Positions 24,285-32,840 are shown, counted from the first letter of the stretch. The stretch is 64,000 nucleotides of DNA from Streptomyces sp. SAI-135 (GCF_029893805.1 NZ_JARXYP010000002.1:3658001-3722000), one strand, 5' to 3'. The notes: generated by a model from the sequence alone, not told the origin. Program-made: numbers and translations.

Positions 24285-25619
24285 ATGACTCGGCGTCATG
24301 GTTACGCCCTGCTCGCCGCGATCGTCGCCCTGATCGTGGCCCTGTCCACCGCCGTCTACGTCTCGGTGGCGGCCGACCCCGGCACCGCGAACCGGACCTC
24401 GCTGTCCGGCTCCCGTCCCGCACACCCTTCCGCCGCGCCCGCCTCCGCCGGGGTCTGGGTCGGCACCTGGTCCGCCTCCCCGGTCGGCGCCGAGCCCGGC
24501 ACCGGCAACGAGGGCATGACCGGCCGCTCCGTCCGCAACGTCGTGCACGCCGCCGTCGGCGGTACGAGTGCCCGCATCACGCTGTCCAATCTCTACGGCC
24601 GGTCCGCGCTGACCGTCACACACGCCTCCCTGGCCCTCGCCGCCGGTCCGAGGACCGCCGCGGCCCAGGCGGGGAGCACGCGGCGGCTCACCTTCGCCGG
24701 GGACACCACGGTCGTCATCGCCGCCGGCTCGCAGGTGCTCAGCGACGCCGTCGCCCTCGCCGTCCCGGCCGGCGGCGACCTCCTCGTCACCACCTACTCC
24801 CCCGTCCTGTCCGGCCCGGTCACCTACCACCCGACCGCCCGCCAGACCTCGTACGCCGGTCCCGGCGACCTCACCGAGGACGAGACCGGGACGGGGTACA
24901 CGGAGCGGGTCGACCACTGGCGGTACCTCACCGCGGTGGACGTGCTCAGCGGTGAGGCCGACGGCACGGTGGTCGCCTTCGGCGACTCGCTGACCGACGG
25001 CAAGAACTCCACCGCCGACGCGAACACCCGCTGGCCGGACTTCCTGAACCGGCGCCTGCGCACCGCGCTCGCCGCCGGCCGGGACCTGCCCCGCTACAGC
25101 GTCGTCAACGAGGGCATCGGCGGCAACCGGGTCCTCGCCGACGCCCGGGGCCGCCCCGGGGAGAACCAGGCCGGCGTCCGGCGCTTCCGGCGGGACGTGC
25201 TCGACCGCCCCAACGTCAGGATCGTGGTCGTCGACCTCGGCATCAACGACATCCTCCGCACGCCGGGCACCGTCGACCCCGACAAGCTCCTCGCCGGTCT
25301 GCGCGACCTGGTCCGCCAGGCCCACGCGCGCGGCATCAAGGTCGTCGGCGCGACCCTCATGCCGGTCGGCGAGCGCACCACCTGGACCGAGGCCCGCGAG
25401 GGCGTCCGCCAGAGGGTCAACGCGGAGATCCGTTCGGGCCGGGTCTACGACGCGGTGATCGACTTCGACCGGGCGCTGAGGGACCCCTACGACCCCCGCA
25501 GCCTCCGCGCGATCTATGACTCGGGAGACCGGCTCCACCCCAATGACCGGGGGTACGAGCGGATGGCGTACTCCTTCGACCTGGACGACCTGAAGGGTTC
25601 GACGGCGGCACGCTTGTGA
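24285..25619 (+). CDS. Secreted SGNH/GDSL-family hydrolase
   Basis: This 444-residue protein has an N-terminal hydrophobic signal or anchor (LLAAIVALIVALSTAVYVSVAA) followed by a Ser/Pro linker. The SGNH blocks are visible: block I VVAFGDSLTDGKNS (nucleophile Ser), block II NEGIGGNRVL (Gly), block III DLGINDIL (Asn), and block V DRLHPNDRGYERMA (Asp and His). An N-terminal beta-rich domain of about 200 residues precedes the hydrolase. These features fit a secreted lipase, esterase or carbohydrate esterase; substrate unknown. The ATG is about 12 bases after AGGAG. Confidence 0.9.
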   Translation: MTRRHGYALLAAIVALIVALSTAVYVSVAADPGTANRTSLSGSRPAHPSAAPASAGVWVGTWSASPVGAEPGTGNEGMTGRSVRNVVHAAVGGTSARITLSNLYGRSALTVTHASLALAAGPRTAAAQAGSTRRLTFAGDTTVVIAAGSQVLSDAVALAVPAGGDLLVTTYSPVLSGPVTYHPTARQTSYAGPGDLTEDETGTGYTERVDHWRYLTAVDVLSGEADGTVVAFGDSLTDGKNSTADANTRWPDFLNRRLRTALAAGRDLPRYSVVNEGIGGNRVLADARGRPGENQAGVRRFRRDVLDRPNVRIVVVDLGINDILRTPGTVDPDKLLAGLRDLVRQAHARGIKVVGATLMPVGERTTWTEAREGVRQRVNAEIRSGRVYDAVIDFDRALRDPYDPRSLRAIYDSGDRLHPNDRGYERMAYSFDLDDLKGSTAARL

Positions 25620-25639
25620 GCGCGGGCCGGTGAGGGCTT

Positions 25640-25662
25640 CAGGGGCGCGGGGAACCGCGCGA
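25640..25662. repeat. Dispersed Streptomyces repeat
   Basis: CAGGGGCGCGGGGAACCGCG with a short extension lies between the convergent SGNH and DUF1707 genes. It matches the motif at 20.6 and 21.1 kb except one base. Its position between convergent genes fits a terminator-like or REP-like role. Confidence 0.7.
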
Positions 25663-25698
25663 CAAACCACAACGCACCCGCACCGGCCGGCGAACCGC

Positions 25699-26412
25699 TC
25701 AGCCCTCCCCCCGCCCGCGCCCCTCCCTCAGCTCGCGCGCGACCTCCCGGCGCTCCAGCCTCTCCTGCCGCCGCTCCTCCCGCAGCCGCTGCCGGTCGGC
25801 CTTGCTGAGCTTGCGCTCGACCCCGACCCCGCCCCAGAACGCGAACCCGGTCACGATCACGCGAGGCGCCCCGGGCTCTCCCGGAACCCCCTCCTCGCGC
25901 TGGTCGAACCCGCCCATGATCCCGATGCCGCGCACCACGACCTCGACCCCGGGCGGCACGATCACCTGCATCCCGCCCATGATCGCGACGCAGTTGATCT
26001 CTACCTCGCCGGCGGCGAAGTTCGCGTCCCGCAGATCGATCTCCCCGCCGCCCCAGAAGGCGAAGCAGTTGAAACGCCGGGGCACGGTCCACCGCCCCCG
26101 GCGCTGGAACCCGGACATCACGGCCACGGCCCACGTCGAGGAGCCCTCACCGCCGACGATCCGGGACGCCCAACTCCCGTCCGGTTCGGGCCGCTTCTGC
26201 ATGTCGACCTTGGGAGCGGCCACCTGGCCGACCGGCAGGTCCCGGGTGATCGGGGCGAGCTCGCCGTACGTCCGCGCCCGGTACGTGGCGTCCAGCCGCT
26301 CCTCGAACTCCTCCATGTCGAGCCGCCCCTCCGCGAGGGCGTCCCGCAGGACCTCGGCGACTCGCTCACGATCGGCGTCGGAAGCACGCAGCTCCGGGAG
26401 TTCCTCCGTCAT
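25699..26412 (-). CDS. DUF1707 and LiaF-like (cell-wall-active antibiotic response) protein
   Basis: This 237-residue protein opens with a DUF1707 domain (ELRASDADRERVAEVLRDAL, then LDMEEFEERLDATYRARTYGELAPITRDLP) and ends with a beta-rich domain like the LiaF C-terminus (CVAIMGGMQVIVPPGVEVVV, then IGIMGGFDQRE). LiaF homologues restrain envelope-stress response systems in Firmicutes, but many actinobacterial members are orphans with no linked LiaRS pair, as here. No transmembrane segments are evident. The tail is Arg/Glu-rich. Start is ATG at 26412. Confidence 0.85.
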   Translation of the reverse strand: MTEELPELRASDADRERVAEVLRDALAEGRLDMEEFEERLDATYRARTYGELAPITRDLPVGQVAAPKVDMQKRPEPDGSWASRIVGGEGSSTWAVAVMSGFQRRGRWTVPRRFNCFAFWGGGEIDLRDANFAAGEVEINCVAIMGGMQVIVPPGVEVVVRGIGIMGGFDQREEGVPGEPGAPRVIVTGFAFWGGVGVERKLSKADRQRLREERRQERLERREVARELREGRGRGEG

Positions 26413-26444
26413 ACGAGCAGCCTACGAGTTACCTCACTCCACGG

Positions 26445-27428
26445 CTACGACACCGCTTTCTCCGCTTCTCCCGCGTACATCTTGGCGATCACCGCCTCGA
26501 TGTCCGGCTCCCGCACCGACAGGTCCACCAGCGGGTACTCTGCCGCGACCCTTGCCACCAGGGCCGCCGCCGACTCGTGCGCCGGGAACGCCAGCCACTG
26601 CCGCGGCCCCTCCACCTTCACCACGCGCGCGGGGGCCGCCTCGATCGGCGGCAACTCCCGCTCCAGGTCCACCACCAGCGTGCGCTCGCTCTCGCCCACC
26701 TCGTGGAGGCCGGCGAGCGGACCGTCGTACATCAGGCGCCCGTGGTCGATGACCATCACACGTGAGCAGAGCTGCTCGATGTCCTGGAGGTCGTGCGTGG
26801 TCAGCAGGACCGTCGTGCCGCGCTCGGCATTCAACTCCCGCAGGAAACCCCGCACCTTGGCCTTGGAGATCACGTCGAGCCCGATGGTCGGCTCGTCGAG
26901 GTAGAGCACCTCGGGGTCGTGCAGCAGGGCCGCCGCGATGTCGCCCCGCATGCGCTGCCCCAGGGACAGCTGGCGTACCGGCACGTCCAACAGGTCGGCC
27001 AGTTCGAGGAGTTCGACACAGCGGTCGAGGTTCTCGCGGTAACGGGCGTCCGGGATGCGGTACATGCGGTGCATCAGCTTGTAGGAGTCGATCAGCGGGA
27101 GGTCCCACCACAGGGTCGTCCGCTGGCCGAAGACGACCCCGATGCGGTGGGCCAGGCGGGTGCGCTCGCGCGACGGGTCGATGCCGGCCACCCGCAGGCG
27201 GCCGCCGGACGGGGTCAGGATGCCCGTCAGCATCTTGATCGTCGTCGACTTCCCGGCGCCGTTCGGGCCGATGTACCCGACCATCTCGCCGCGCGCCACG
27301 GTGAAGGAGATCGAGTCGACCGCCCGCACCTGACGCCGCTCCCGTTTCAGGAAACCGGTCTTCTTGCGCACGTCGAAGACCTTCTCGACGCGGTCCAGTT
27401 CGATGAAGGCGTCCACCGCCACGTCCAC
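26445..27428 (-). CDS. ABC transporter ATP-binding protein
   Basis: This 327-residue ATPase carries Walker A GPNGAGKST, the Q-loop region VVFGQRTTLWWDLP, the signature LSLGQRMR, Walker B EVLYLDEPTIGLD and the switch His in LLTTHDLQDIEQL. A C-terminal extension of about 90 residues follows. The GTG at 27428 is chosen because GGGGAG is six bases upstream; it begins just after the stop of the preceding permease gene. With the two upstream permeases it forms an ABC-2-type exporter with unknown cargo, similar to the DUF990-type (YfiLMN/EcsAB-like) exporters. Confidence 0.9.
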   Translation of the reverse strand: MDVAVDAFIELDRVEKVFDVRKKTGFLKRERRQVRAVDSISFTVARGEMVGYIGPNGAGKSTTIKMLTGILTPSGGRLRVAGIDPSRERTRLAHRIGVVFGQRTTLWWDLPLIDSYKLMHRMYRIPDARYRENLDRCVELLELADLLDVPVRQLSLGQRMRGDIAAALLHDPEVLYLDEPTIGLDVISKAKVRGFLRELNAERGTTVLLTTHDLQDIEQLCSRVMVIDHGRLMYDGPLAGLHEVGESERTLVVDLERELPPIEAAPARVVKVEGPRQWLAFPAHESAAALVARVAAEYPLVDLSVREPDIEAVIAKMYAGEAEKAVS

Positions 27429-27430
27429 CT

Positions 27431-28252
27431 CTAACTCCCCGTACTCCGATACGACCCGAGCCCCGCGCGCCACGCCAGACCGGCCAGCGCGCCGCACGCC
27501 ACCGCCACCAGCGGCGGCGCGAAGGCCGCCCACTGCGGCAGATCCAGCGGGTACGGCCGCCCCAGCACATAGGAGGCCGGCACCCAGTTCACGAAGGCCA
27601 GCGGCAGCACGAACGTCACCCCGCGCACCAGGTCCTTCCCGAACACGGTCGGCGGGTACTGGAGCAGGGTCGTACCGCCGTACGTGAACGCGTTCTGCAC
27701 CTCGGAGGCGTCCTGCGCGAAGATCTGGAAGGCCGCGCCCGCCACGAACACCGCGCAGAAGATCGCCGCGCCGCTGATCACCATCACCGGCACCAGCAGC
27801 ACCTTCGCCGCGCTCCAGTCGACGTCCACCGAGGCCAGCGCCCACACCAGCACCACCGCTCCCTGCGTGATCCGGCCCAGCCGGCGCACCGCGAAACGGT
27901 CCGCGCCGATCTGCGCGAGCACCGGCGCCGGCCGCACCAGCAGGATGTCGAAGGACCCGTCCCGGATCCGGGAACCCAGCACGTCCATCGAGCCGAGCAC
28001 CAGGTCCGCGATGCCGAAGGCGGTCACCGAGAGGCCGTAGAGGAAGGCGATCTCGGGCAGGCCCCAGCCGCCGAGCGAGTCGACCTGCGAGAACATCAGC
28101 AGGATCCCGACGAAGTCCAGGCCGGTCATCAGCAGGTTGCCGCACATCGTGACGACGAAGGAGGTGCGGTAGGTCATCGCGGACCGCACCCACATCCTGG
28201 CGATCAGCCAGTAGGCCCGCACCCCCTCGGTCAGGCGGGACGTCTCAGCCAC
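27431..28252 (-). CDS. ABC-2-type permease (second subunit)
   Basis: This 273-residue polytopic protein has about six hydrophobic segments (MTYRTSFVVTMCGNLLMTGLDFVGILLMF first). It shows the DUF990-like pattern and a charged cytoplasmic stretch near IRDGSFDILLVRPAP that may touch the ATPase. The GTG start overlaps the previous permease's stop by eight bases, and the ATPase gene begins three bases after its own stop, so the three genes are one coupled operon. Confidence 0.88.
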   Translation of the reverse strand: MAETSRLTEGVRAYWLIARMWVRSAMTYRTSFVVTMCGNLLMTGLDFVGILLMFSQVDSLGGWGLPEIAFLYGLSVTAFGIADLVLGSMDVLGSRIRDGSFDILLVRPAPVLAQIGADRFAVRRLGRITQGAVVLVWALASVDVDWSAAKVLLVPVMVISGAAIFCAVFVAGAAFQIFAQDASEVQNAFTYGGTTLLQYPPTVFGKDLVRGVTFVLPLAFVNWVPASYVLGRPYPLDLPQWAAFAPPLVAVACGALAGLAWRAGLGSYRSTGS

Positions 28253-29051
28253 CCTGCACCACCACCCGACGGGTCGCCGCCGACTGCAGCAGCCGCCCGG
28301 ACCCCAGCAGCACCACCGCCCACGTCGCCTGGAAGGCGTACGCGCCGAGCGGATCGGTCTCCCCCATCAGCACGTCCGCCGGCACCTGGAGCTGCGCCGA
28401 CCACGGCAGCGCCCGCACGATGTCGCCCAGCACCCCGGGGAAGGCGTTCAGCGGGAACACGATGCCCGAGCAGAAGACACCCGTGATCATCACGGCCTGC
28501 ATGATGCCCATGCCGTCCATCAGCCAGAACACGCTCAGCGCCGCGAGGTAGCGGATCCCGAAGCTGACGACCATCGCCAGCAGCAGTGCCACGAACAGGG
28601 CCGCCCAGGACGTGACGTCGGTGGGCAGCGCCATCGGGAAGAACAGCGCCCCGAAGGCGAAGGGGATCACCCCGCGCCCCAGCAGCTGGAACAGCGAGCG
28701 TCCCAAGTCGCTCGCCAGCCACCACAGTTGGAGGTCGGCGGGACGGTACAGGTCGACCGCGATCTCCCCCGTGCGGATCCGCTCGATCACGTCCTTCTCG
28801 GCGCCGCCGCCCTGGATGGCCAGCGTCGAGTAGAGACACTGGCCCAGCCATACGTAGGTGACCGCCTGCGCCTGGTCGTAGCCCCCCAGATGGGGCTTCT
28901 CGTCCCACAGCGCGAGATACGTGTAGACGAGAATCACACCGAAAACGGTGTTGGTGAACACCCCCGCGAACGTGGCCGCGCGATATGTCGCGTATCGTCT
29001 GAATCCCCCTGCCGCGACGGCCGCGTACAACCGCCAGGAACCCACCTTCAC
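28245..29051 (-). CDS. ABC-2-type permease (first subunit, DUF990-like)
   Basis: This 268-residue polytopic protein is the first gene of the exporter operon. It contains six or so membrane segments (ATFAGVFTNTVFGVILVYTYLALW first), a cytoplasmic stretch IRTGEIAVDLYRPADLQLWWLA matching the corresponding element of its partner, and a late hydrophobic group. The GTG follows GAGGAGGG. The two permeases are weakly similar and would form a heterodimer in the membrane with the ATPase below. No regulator is adjacent. Confidence 0.88.
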   Translation of the reverse strand: MKVGSWRLYAAVAAGGFRRYATYRAATFAGVFTNTVFGVILVYTYLALWDEKPHLGGYDQAQAVTYVWLGQCLYSTLAIQGGGAEKDVIERIRTGEIAVDLYRPADLQLWWLASDLGRSLFQLLGRGVIPFAFGALFFPMALPTDVTSWAALFVALLLAMVVSFGIRYLAALSVFWLMDGMGIMQAVMITGVFCSGIVFPLNAFPGVLGDIVRALPWSAQLQVPADVLMGETDPLGAYAFQATWAVVLLGSGRLLQSAATRRVVVQGG

Positions 29052-29203
29052 AGCCCTCCTCGGCCCACCGGCACCGAAGCGCAGGAGCCTAGTGCGCAGG
29101 TGACGGGGCGGGCCACTCATTTTCCGGGCGAGACGCGCGCCATATCCGGGAACGGAACGCAGGGTACGAGAGTCTTCAACAGGGGACGCAGAAGGCGTAC
29201 GAG

Positions 29204-29223
29204 GTCGTACGGGAACGTACGAC
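29204..29223. promoter_or_regulatory. Perfect 7-6-7 palindrome upstream of the PBP gene
   Basis: GTCGTAC-GGGAAC-GTACGAC lies 24 bases before the PBP start, next to further TACGAG/TACGAC repeats. It could be an operator or a hairpin in the leader. Confidence 0.4.
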
Positions 29224-29247
29224 GCGAAACAGGAGTCCGTGCACGAG

Positions 29248-31638
29248 ATGAGCGACCAGCCGCAGCAGCCGACCGAGGGCTGGGCACCCAGCAACCCACA
29301 GGCGGCTGAAGAGCCCGACGGGAAGAAGAAGGCCAAGCGGCCCAGGCGCACCGGCTGGCGACGGCTGATCCCGACCTGGCGCATGGTGCTGGGCACCTTC
29401 GTCCTCGGGCTGCTGCTCCTGGCCGGGCTGTTCTACCTCGGCTACTCCATGGTCAAGATCCCGCCGGCCAACGCCCTCGCTACCAAGCAGTCCAACGTCT
29501 ACCTCTACGCCGACGGCAGCCAGCTCGCCCGCGACGGCGAGGTCAACCGCGAGAACGTCTCCCTCTCGCAGGTCTCCAAGGACGCCCAGCACGCCGTGCT
29601 GGCCGCCGAGGACCGCGACTTCTACACCGAGTCCGCGATCGACCCCAAGGCCATGCTGCGCGCCGGCTGGAACACCGCCACCGGCAAGGGCAAGCAGTCC
29701 GGCTCGACGATCACCCAGCAGTACGTGAAGAACTACTACCTGGCCCAGGAGCAGACGGTCACCCGCAAGGCCAAGGAGTTCTTCATCTCGATCAAGCTGG
29801 ACCGCGAGAAGTCCAAGGACGAGATCCTCGAGGGCTACCTCAACACCAGCTACTTCGGCCGCAACGCCTACGGCATCCAGGCCGCCGCCCAGGCCTACTA
29901 CGGCAAGGACGCCGTCGACCTCGACCCCGCCCACGCCGCCTACCTCGCCGCGCTGGTCAACGCCCCGAGCGAGTACGACGTCGTCGCGCACCCCGAGAAC
30001 AAGGCCGCCGCCGAGGCCCGCTGGAACTACGTCCTGGACGGCATGGTCAAGAAGGGCTGGCTGGCACAGTCCGCGCGCACCGGCCTGACGTTCCCGATGC
30101 CGAAGGAGCAGACCGTCTCCACCGGCCTGTCGGGGCAGCGCGGCTACATCAAGGACGCGGTCGAGCAGTACATCATCGACAACAAGATCCTCACCAAGGA
30201 GCAGCTGGAGGCCGGCGGCTACCGCATCACCACCACCCTCGACAAGGGCAAGCAGAACGCCTTCGTGAAGGCCGTCGACGACCAGGTGATGAAGAAGCTC
30301 GACAAGAAGAACAACAAGGTCGACAACTACGTCCGCGCGGGCGGCGCCTCCGTCGACCCGAAGACCGGCAGGGTCGTCGCGATGTACGGCGGCATCGACT
30401 ACGTCAAGCAGTACACGAACGGCGCGACCCGCGGCGACTTCCAGGTCGGCTCCATCTTCAAGCCCCTCGTGTTCGCCGCCGCCGTCGAGAACCGCTCCGA
30501 GACCCAGGACGGGCAGCTCATCACCCCCAACACCTACTACGACGGCACCAACAAGCGCCCGGTCGTGGGGTGGAACGGCGGGTCCTACGCCCCCGAGAAC
30601 GAGGACCAGGCCTCCTACGGCGAGATCACCGTCCGCGCGGCCACCGACAAGTCCGTCAACTCGGTGTACGCGCAGATGGCCGTCGACGTCGGCTCCGACA
30701 AGGTCAAGCAGACCGCGATCGACCTGGGCATCCCCTCCGACACCCCGGACCTCACGGCGTCCCCGTCCATCGCGCTCGGCGTGAACACCGCGAGCGTCCT
30801 CGACATGGCGGAGGCCTACGCCACCCTCGCCAACCACGGCCGGCACGGCGCGTACACGATGATCGACAAGATCACCAAGGACGGCGAGGCGACCGTCGAG
30901 CTGCCCAAGCAGCGCGCCAAGCAGGCCGTCAGCCGCGAGGCCGCCGACACCACCACCTCGATCCTGCAGAGCGTCGTCGAGAACGGCACCGCCACCGCCG
31001 CCCAGGCCGCCGGCCGCCCCGCCGCGGGCAAGACCGGCACCGCCGAGGAGGACACGGCCGCCTGGTTCGCGGGCTACACCCCCGAACTCGCCACCGTCGT
31101 CTCGGTCATGGGCCAGGACCCGGTGACCGCCGCGCACAAGTCGCTGTACGGCGCGATGGGCCTGGAGCGCGTCAACGGCGGCGGACCGCCCGCCGAGATC
31201 TGGGCGCAGTACACCAAGGCCGCCCTCAAGGGGAAGCCGGTGAGCGAGTTCGACCTCCAGCTCCAGGAGGGCGCCGAGGTGCAGGCGCCGAGCAGCCAGG
31301 CCCCCGTCGACCCGACCACGGGCGGCCAGGACGACGGCGGCACGGGCGACACCACCGGTGGCCAGGACACCGAGGGCCAGACCGAAGGGCAGACCGAGGG
31401 CCAGTCCCAGGGACCGACCCAGGGTCAGGACAACGGCGGCACCACGACCGACGGCGGCACGACGACGGGCGGCGACACCGGCGGCACGACCGACGGCGGC
31501 ACCACGACGGGTGGGGACACCGGAGGCACGACCGACGGCACCACCACCGGCGACCCGACCGGAGGCACCGGCGGGGACTCACCCAGCGGCGGGGCGACGG
31601 GCGGCGAGAACCTGCTGTCCACGAGCCGCCGGGAGTGA
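29248..31638 (+). CDS. Bifunctional class A penicillin-binding protein
   Basis: This 796-residue cell-wall synthase has a short cytoplasmic tail, one membrane anchor near residues 40-62 (LGTFVLGLLLLAGLFYLGY), then a GT51 glycosyltransferase domain. The catalytic Glu is in AAEDRDFYTE, followed by GSTITQQYVKN and EGYLNTSYFGRNAYGIQAA. The transpeptidase domain has SxxK in GSIFKPLVF, SVN in DKSVNSVYAQ and KTG in GKTGTAEEDTAAWF. After about residue 680 the tail becomes a long Gly/Thr/Asp-rich low-complexity region, which probably threads the cell wall. Two starts are possible (GTG at 29239 and ATG at 29248); AGGAG lies between ideal distances for both. No regulator is adjacent. Confidence 0.93.
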   Translation: MSDQPQQPTEGWAPSNPQAAEEPDGKKKAKRPRRTGWRRLIPTWRMVLGTFVLGLLLLAGLFYLGYSMVKIPPANALATKQSNVYLYADGSQLARDGEVNRENVSLSQVSKDAQHAVLAAEDRDFYTESAIDPKAMLRAGWNTATGKGKQSGSTITQQYVKNYYLAQEQTVTRKAKEFFISIKLDREKSKDEILEGYLNTSYFGRNAYGIQAAAQAYYGKDAVDLDPAHAAYLAALVNAPSEYDVVAHPENKAAAEARWNYVLDGMVKKGWLAQSARTGLTFPMPKEQTVSTGLSGQRGYIKDAVEQYIIDNKILTKEQLEAGGYRITTTLDKGKQNAFVKAVDDQVMKKLDKKNNKVDNYVRAGGASVDPKTGRVVAMYGGIDYVKQYTNGATRGDFQVGSIFKPLVFAAAVENRSETQDGQLITPNTYYDGTNKRPVVGWNGGSYAPENEDQASYGEITVRAATDKSVNSVYAQMAVDVGSDKVKQTAIDLGIPSDTPDLTASPSIALGVNTASVLDMAEAYATLANHGRHGAYTMIDKITKDGEATVELPKQRAKQAVSREAADTTTSILQSVVENGTATAAQAAGRPAAGKTGTAEEDTAAWFAGYTPELATVVSVMGQDPVTAAHKSLYGAMGLERVNGGGPPAEIWAQYTKAALKGKPVSEFDLQLQEGAEVQAPSSQAPVDPTTGGQDDGGTGDTTGGQDTEGQTEGQTEGQSQGPTQGQDNGGTTTDGGTTTGGDTGGTTDGGTTTGGDTGGTTDGTTTGDPTGGTGGDSPSGGATGGENLLSTSRRE

Positions 31639-31645
31639 CCGCGCC

Positions 31646-31966
31646 TCAGTGACCCGAGGTCGCCTTCAGCCCCACCACGGCGACGAGCAGCAGACACACG
31701 AAGAAGATCCGAGCGGCGGTGACCGGCTCCCCCAGCACCAGCATGCCGAGCACCGCCGCCCCGGCCGCCCCGATCCCCACCCAGACGCCGTAGGCGGTAC
31801 CGATGGGAAGGGATTTCGCGGCGTACGACAGCAGGACCATGCTGGCGACGATTCCGGCCCCCGTGAGAACGCTGGGCACGAGCCGGGTGAAACCGTCCGT
31901 GTACTTCATGCCGATCGACCAGCCGACCTCCAGCAGACCGGCGACGACGAGCAGAACCCAGGCCAT
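31646..31966 (-). CDS. SMR-family guanidinium exporter (Gdx/SugE type)
   Basis: This 106-residue small multidrug resistance protein has four membrane helices and the features of the Gdx subgroup, which exports guanidinium. Helix 1 carries the essential Glu in GLLEVGWSIGMKYTDGFT, and helix 2-3 reads SYAAKSLPIGTAYGVWVGIG, the sequence pattern that separates Gdx from promiscuous EmrE-type transporters. The ATG at 31966 is eight bases after GGAGG. The 5' leader carries a guanidine-III riboswitch whose switching hairpin overlaps this Shine-Dalgarno sequence. That independently supports the substrate. Export by proton antiport is known for the family. Confidence 0.93.
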   Translation of the reverse strand: MAWVLLVVAGLLEVGWSIGMKYTDGFTRLVPSVLTGAGIVASMVLLSYAAKSLPIGTAYGVWVGIGAAGAAVLGMLVLGEPVTAARIFFVCLLLVAVVGLKATSGH

Positions 31967-31972
31967 GACGGA

Positions 31973-32042
31973 CACCTCCGGGACAGACGACTGAACGGGG
32001 TGCGTCGTCTTTTCCTGTCCCGGTACGGCGCGTCTCGTCGGG
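31973..32042 (-). promoter_or_regulatory. Guanidine-III riboswitch with translational expression platform
   Basis: On the minus strand the 41-nt aptamer is at 32042-32002. P1 pairs CCCG with CGGG; ACGAG and the pseudoknot strand GCGCCGT follow, and the 3' pseudoknot strand is ACGACGC with one C-A mismatch. Segment order and lengths (4, 5, 9, 2, 4, 10, 7) equal those of the Thermobifida fusca guanidine-III RNA as I recall it, including the GACGAG and CAGGA blocks. An alternative stem pairs CCGGGACAG (32023-32015) with CTGTCCCGG (31986-31978); its second arm overlaps the first two bases of the Shine-Dalgarno sequence, and its first arm contains the 3' strand of P1. The two structures are therefore exclusive, and ligand binding should expose the ribosome site. 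Confidence 0.85.
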
Positions 32043-32074
32043 CTCCTTCGAAGGTAGCAAGGAAACGACGAAAA

Positions 32075-32100
32075 GGGCCGGTGACGATGGTCACCGGCCC
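32075..32100 (-). terminator. Intrinsic terminator after the GroES-like gene
   Basis: An 11-bp perfect stem GGGCCGGTGAC/GTCACCGGCCC with a four-base loop is followed by TTTT on the minus strand. It separates the GroES-like gene from the downstream riboswitch-controlled exporter. Confidence 0.85.
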
Positions 32101-32115
32101 TTCTCGGCCGTGGAA

Positions 32116-32466
32116 CTAGAGGTACAGACCCGTCGAGTCCTCGGATCCCTCGAACCGGTCGGCCGCCACGGCGTGCAGATCACGCTCCCGCATCAGGACG
32201 TAACCCGTCCCGCGGACCTCGACCTCGGCCCGGTCCTCGGGGTCGTACAGCACCCGGTCGCCCGGCTCCACCGTCCGTACGTTCTGACCCACGGCGACGA
32301 CCTCGGCCCAGGCCAGCCGGCGTCCGACGGCCGCGGTGGCGGGAATGAGGATGCCGCCACCGGACCGCCGCTCGCCCTCACCGCTCTCCTGCCGCACGAG
32401 CACGCGGTCGTGCAGCATCCGGATGGGCAGCTTGTCGTTCGGGGTGTCGTTTCTCTTGGCGCTCAC
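32116..32466 (-). CDS. GroES-like co-chaperonin domain protein
   Basis: This 116-residue protein has the Cpn10 fold signature: IRMLHDRVLVRQESGEGERRSGGGILIPATA with the mobile loop region, then AEVVAVGQNVRTVEPGDRVLYDPE. It differs from the canonical GroES encoded with groEL in having an N-terminal MSAKRNDTP extension and a C-terminal DRFEGSEDSTGLYL tail. No groEL is adjacent. It may be an accessory co-chaperonin; function inferred from fold only. The start is ATG at 32466. Confidence 0.86.
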   Translation of the reverse strand: MSAKRNDTPNDKLPIRMLHDRVLVRQESGEGERRSGGGILIPATAAVGRRLAWAEVVAVGQNVRTVEPGDRVLYDPEDRAEVEVRGTGYVLMRERDLHAVAADRFEGSEDSTGLYL

Positions 32467-32510
32467 GCCACTGAACCTACCTGTCCTCGACGCCCGTGTA
32501 CGCGGCCGGG

Positions 32511-32840
32511 TCAGCCCTTGCGGCGCCGGGTTCCCAGGGCGAGCAGCCCCACGAGTCCCACGGCGACGAGGGCGACGGGCAGGACGCGCTCCAGCCGGGG
32601 AGCGCCGTCCTCGTCCACGAACTGGGCCTTCACGTCCGTCACGGCCTTGTTCACGGAGACGTACGCCCGCCCGAGCGTGTGGTCGATGTTGGAGACGACT
32701 TTGGCCTTGGCGTCGCCGACGATCGTCTTCGGGTGCACCCGCACTCCGATCTCGTCGAGCGTGTCTGCCAGCACCTCGCGGCGGCGCTTGATGTCCGCCT
32801 CGATCTGCGCCGGGGTTCTGATGTCCGACGTGTCCGCCAC
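32511..32840 (-). CDS. DUF3618 membrane protein
   Basis: This 109-residue protein starts with the DUF3618 helix TPAQIEADIKRRREVLADTLDEIG, continues with an amphipathic middle and ends with one membrane segment (VLPVALVAVGLVGLLALG) and basic residues. Members are common beside DUF1469 proteins elsewhere, but none is present here. The GTG follows GGAGG seven bases upstream. Function unknown. Confidence 0.85.
   Translation of the reverse strand: MADTSDIRTPAQIEADIKRRREVLADTLDEIGVRVHPKTIVGDAKAKVVSNIDHTLGRAYVSVNKAVTDVKAQFVDEDGAPRLERVLPVALVAVGLVGLLALGTRRRKG

Noticed and set aside
29142..29168. A possible ECF-type promoter (GGAAC then GTCTTC) upstream of the PBP gene
   Set aside because: The spacer is 18 bases, two longer than preferred for SigE-like factors, and GC-rich sequence throws up such hexamers often.
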